Made by a program: the position numbers and the translations under genes. A stretch of DNA of 64,000 nt from Embleya scabrispora (GTDB lineage Bacteria > Actinomycetota > Actinomycetes > Streptomycetales > Streptomycetaceae), in the NCBI RefSeq assembly GCF_002024165.1, contig NZ_MWQN01000001.1, positions 1,364,001-1,428,000 on the forward strand. The letters run 5' to 3'. The notes below the pieces were generated by a model. That model was given only the letters and a program-made list of their open reading frames with translations, was not told where the DNA came from and ran no database searches. How positions within the stretch are numbered: the first letter of the stretch is position 1; the number at the start of each line of letters is the position of its first letter. This document shows, in pieces, positions 63,118-64,000 of the stretch.

Positions 63118-63714
63118 ATGGCAGGAGTCGGCGAGACCGAGGAGCCCGAGGAGTTCCGGCAGGCACTGGCCGGATGGCGGGCCGCGGTCCTGCGTCCGGA
63201 GATCGTGCTGGAGGAGATGGCCCGGCCGCGCGGCCTGGCGCCCTACTCCGCCGCGTTCACCGCCGAGGTGGCACTCGGCGAGGACGAGGACGAACTCGCC
63301 GGCGGCCGGATCGTGCTGCTGCACGACCCGGCGGGCCACGAGGCGTGGGAGGGCACGTTCCGCGTGGTCACCATGACCCGCGCCGAACTCGAACCCGAAC
63401 TGGCGATGGACCCGCTGCTGCCCGAGGTCGGCTGGACCTGGCTGACCGAGTCGCTGTACGCGGTCGGCGCGACCTATCGCGCCCCCAGCGGCACGGTCAG
63501 CCGCAGCACCTCGCAGGGCTTCGGCGGCCTGTCCGGACAGATCGCCCGCACCGAGATCGAGATCAGGGCGTCGTGGACTCCGGCCGACGACGAGTTGTCG
63601 CCGCATCTGCTGGCGTGGACCGAACTGCTGTGCACCTGTGCCGGTTTGCCGCCGGTGACAGCCGGGGAGGGCGTCGTCGCCATACCGCGCCGGCCCTCGC
63701 GACCCGGTTCCTGA
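63118..63714 (+). CDS. DUF3000-domain protein
   Basis: A 198-aa protein of the actinobacterial DUF3000 family, typically encoded next to hemE. RGLAPYSAAFTAEVAL, AWEGTFRVVTMTRAELEPE and PLLPEVGWTWLTESL are the blocks I recognise. Soluble, with no known activity. It starts with ATG 92 bp from the divergent hemE start. Confidence 0.88.
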   Translation: MAGVGETEEPEEFRQALAGWRAAVLRPEIVLEEMARPRGLAPYSAAFTAEVALGEDEDELAGGRIVLLHDPAGHEAWEGTFRVVTMTRAELEPELAMDPLLPEVGWTWLTESLYAVGATYRAPSGTVSRSTSQGFGGLSGQIARTEIEIRASWTPADDELSPHLLAWTELLCTCAGLPPVTAGEGVVAIPRRPSRPGS

Positions 63715-63893
63715 CACGCCGGATCACCGTCGCGATACCCCTCGGTCACACATCCGGGTCAACGTCGCATAACGGATTTGGATCTTCCTCTAAAGCCCGG
63801 CGCCATATGTGCCGAAGGACAGGGTGACCACCCCGAAGGAGTAGCTGGTCGGGCCGCTTCTTCGGGAATCGCGATCACTGCGCAGGAGGCCCG

Positions 63894-64000
63894 GTGTCGG
63901 TACTTCTCGATCACCCTGCAAACCTGCTTGCCTATCGTCCTTCCAAGCCCACGGCGATGGTCGTCGTCGCGGACCCCCGGGTTCGCGACGCCGTCATCCG
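63894..64000 (+). CDS. LuxR-type response regulator (5' end only)
   Basis: The first 35 codons start MSVLLDHPANLLAYRPSKPT and continue AMVVVADPRVRDAVI, which I recognise as the N-terminus of a conserved streptomycete response-regulator-like transcription factor with a C-terminal LuxR helix-turn-helix. Only the beginning of the receiver domain is present. The GTG has AGGAGG (63884-63889) just upstream. A promoter probably lies in the AT-richer 63760-63800 patch. Confidence 0.7.
   Translation, partial: MSVLLDHPANLLAYRPSKPTAMVVVADPRVRDAVI

Overview
The window is high-GC DNA with dense GTG/TTG starts, four-base start/stop overlaps and family content typical of Streptomycetaceae: PknG with GlnX and GlnH, an AfsR/SARP regulator, WhiJ/DUF397 and HATPase regulators, SAV2148-type HEPN, DUF3000, and a urease operon ordered ABCFGD. 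Two genes carry an in-frame TTA (bldA-type) codon. The right half looks like conserved chromosomal core: sulfate assimilation, trehalose and glycogen enzymes, zapE, murC, msrB, then hemQ, hemY and hemE. I cannot name the species; an Embleya, Yinghuangia, Kitasatospora or Streptomyces relative would fit.

Layout. 1-5953 (minus): glnX, glnH, an unrecognised protein and pknG (cut by the window edge), joined by 4-bp overlaps. 6302-8228: a DrrAB-type exporter with a 34-codon ORF wedged between its two genes. 8188-11535: a large SARP regulator. 11757-13553: DUF397, a WhiJ-like HTH protein and a divergent HATPase. 13587-17784: a hydrolase, a Rieske oxygenase, a sharp terminator, and a degenerate kinase-PQQ propeller fusion. 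17700-22389 (minus): ureABCFGD without ureE. 22678-31341: S9 peptidase, ArfB-like factor, HATPase with a TTA codon, acyl-CoA dehydrogenase, polyglycine-YidD fusion, rsgA, YihY and a MarR-like regulator.

31569-41512 is one sulfur block. A cysteine-ended leader peptide precedes sulfite reductase, a zinc-ribbon protein, cysH, cysD and cysN, then an SsuABC-type transporter, a sirohydrochlorin chelatase for siroheme, and a phosphotransferase. cysC is absent; a 20-codon ORF sits exactly where it would be expected. 41528-50018 holds an SAV2148/HEPN protein, a small Cys protein and glgX-treY-treZ. 50068-55759 holds a PPK2 with a histone-H1-like Lys/Ala/Pro tail, zapE, a RibD-like reductase, a small stress-like protein and murC.

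The most novel-looking cassette is 56370-58983. It encodes a membrane protein with a Cys-rich tail, a DUF692/MNIO iron oxygenase, a small partner overlapping the MNIO stop codon, and a membrane-anchored 139-aa protein with a natural six-histidine run and C-S-S-G-S-S-C repeats. MNIO enzymes modify cysteines in RiPP precursors, so this may be a membrane-tethered, post-translationally modified metal-handling system. It is bracketed by strong hairpins and lies next to msrB and heme genes. The window ends with hemQ, hemY, a seven-copy REP-like array, hemE, DUF3000 and the start of a LuxR-type regulator.
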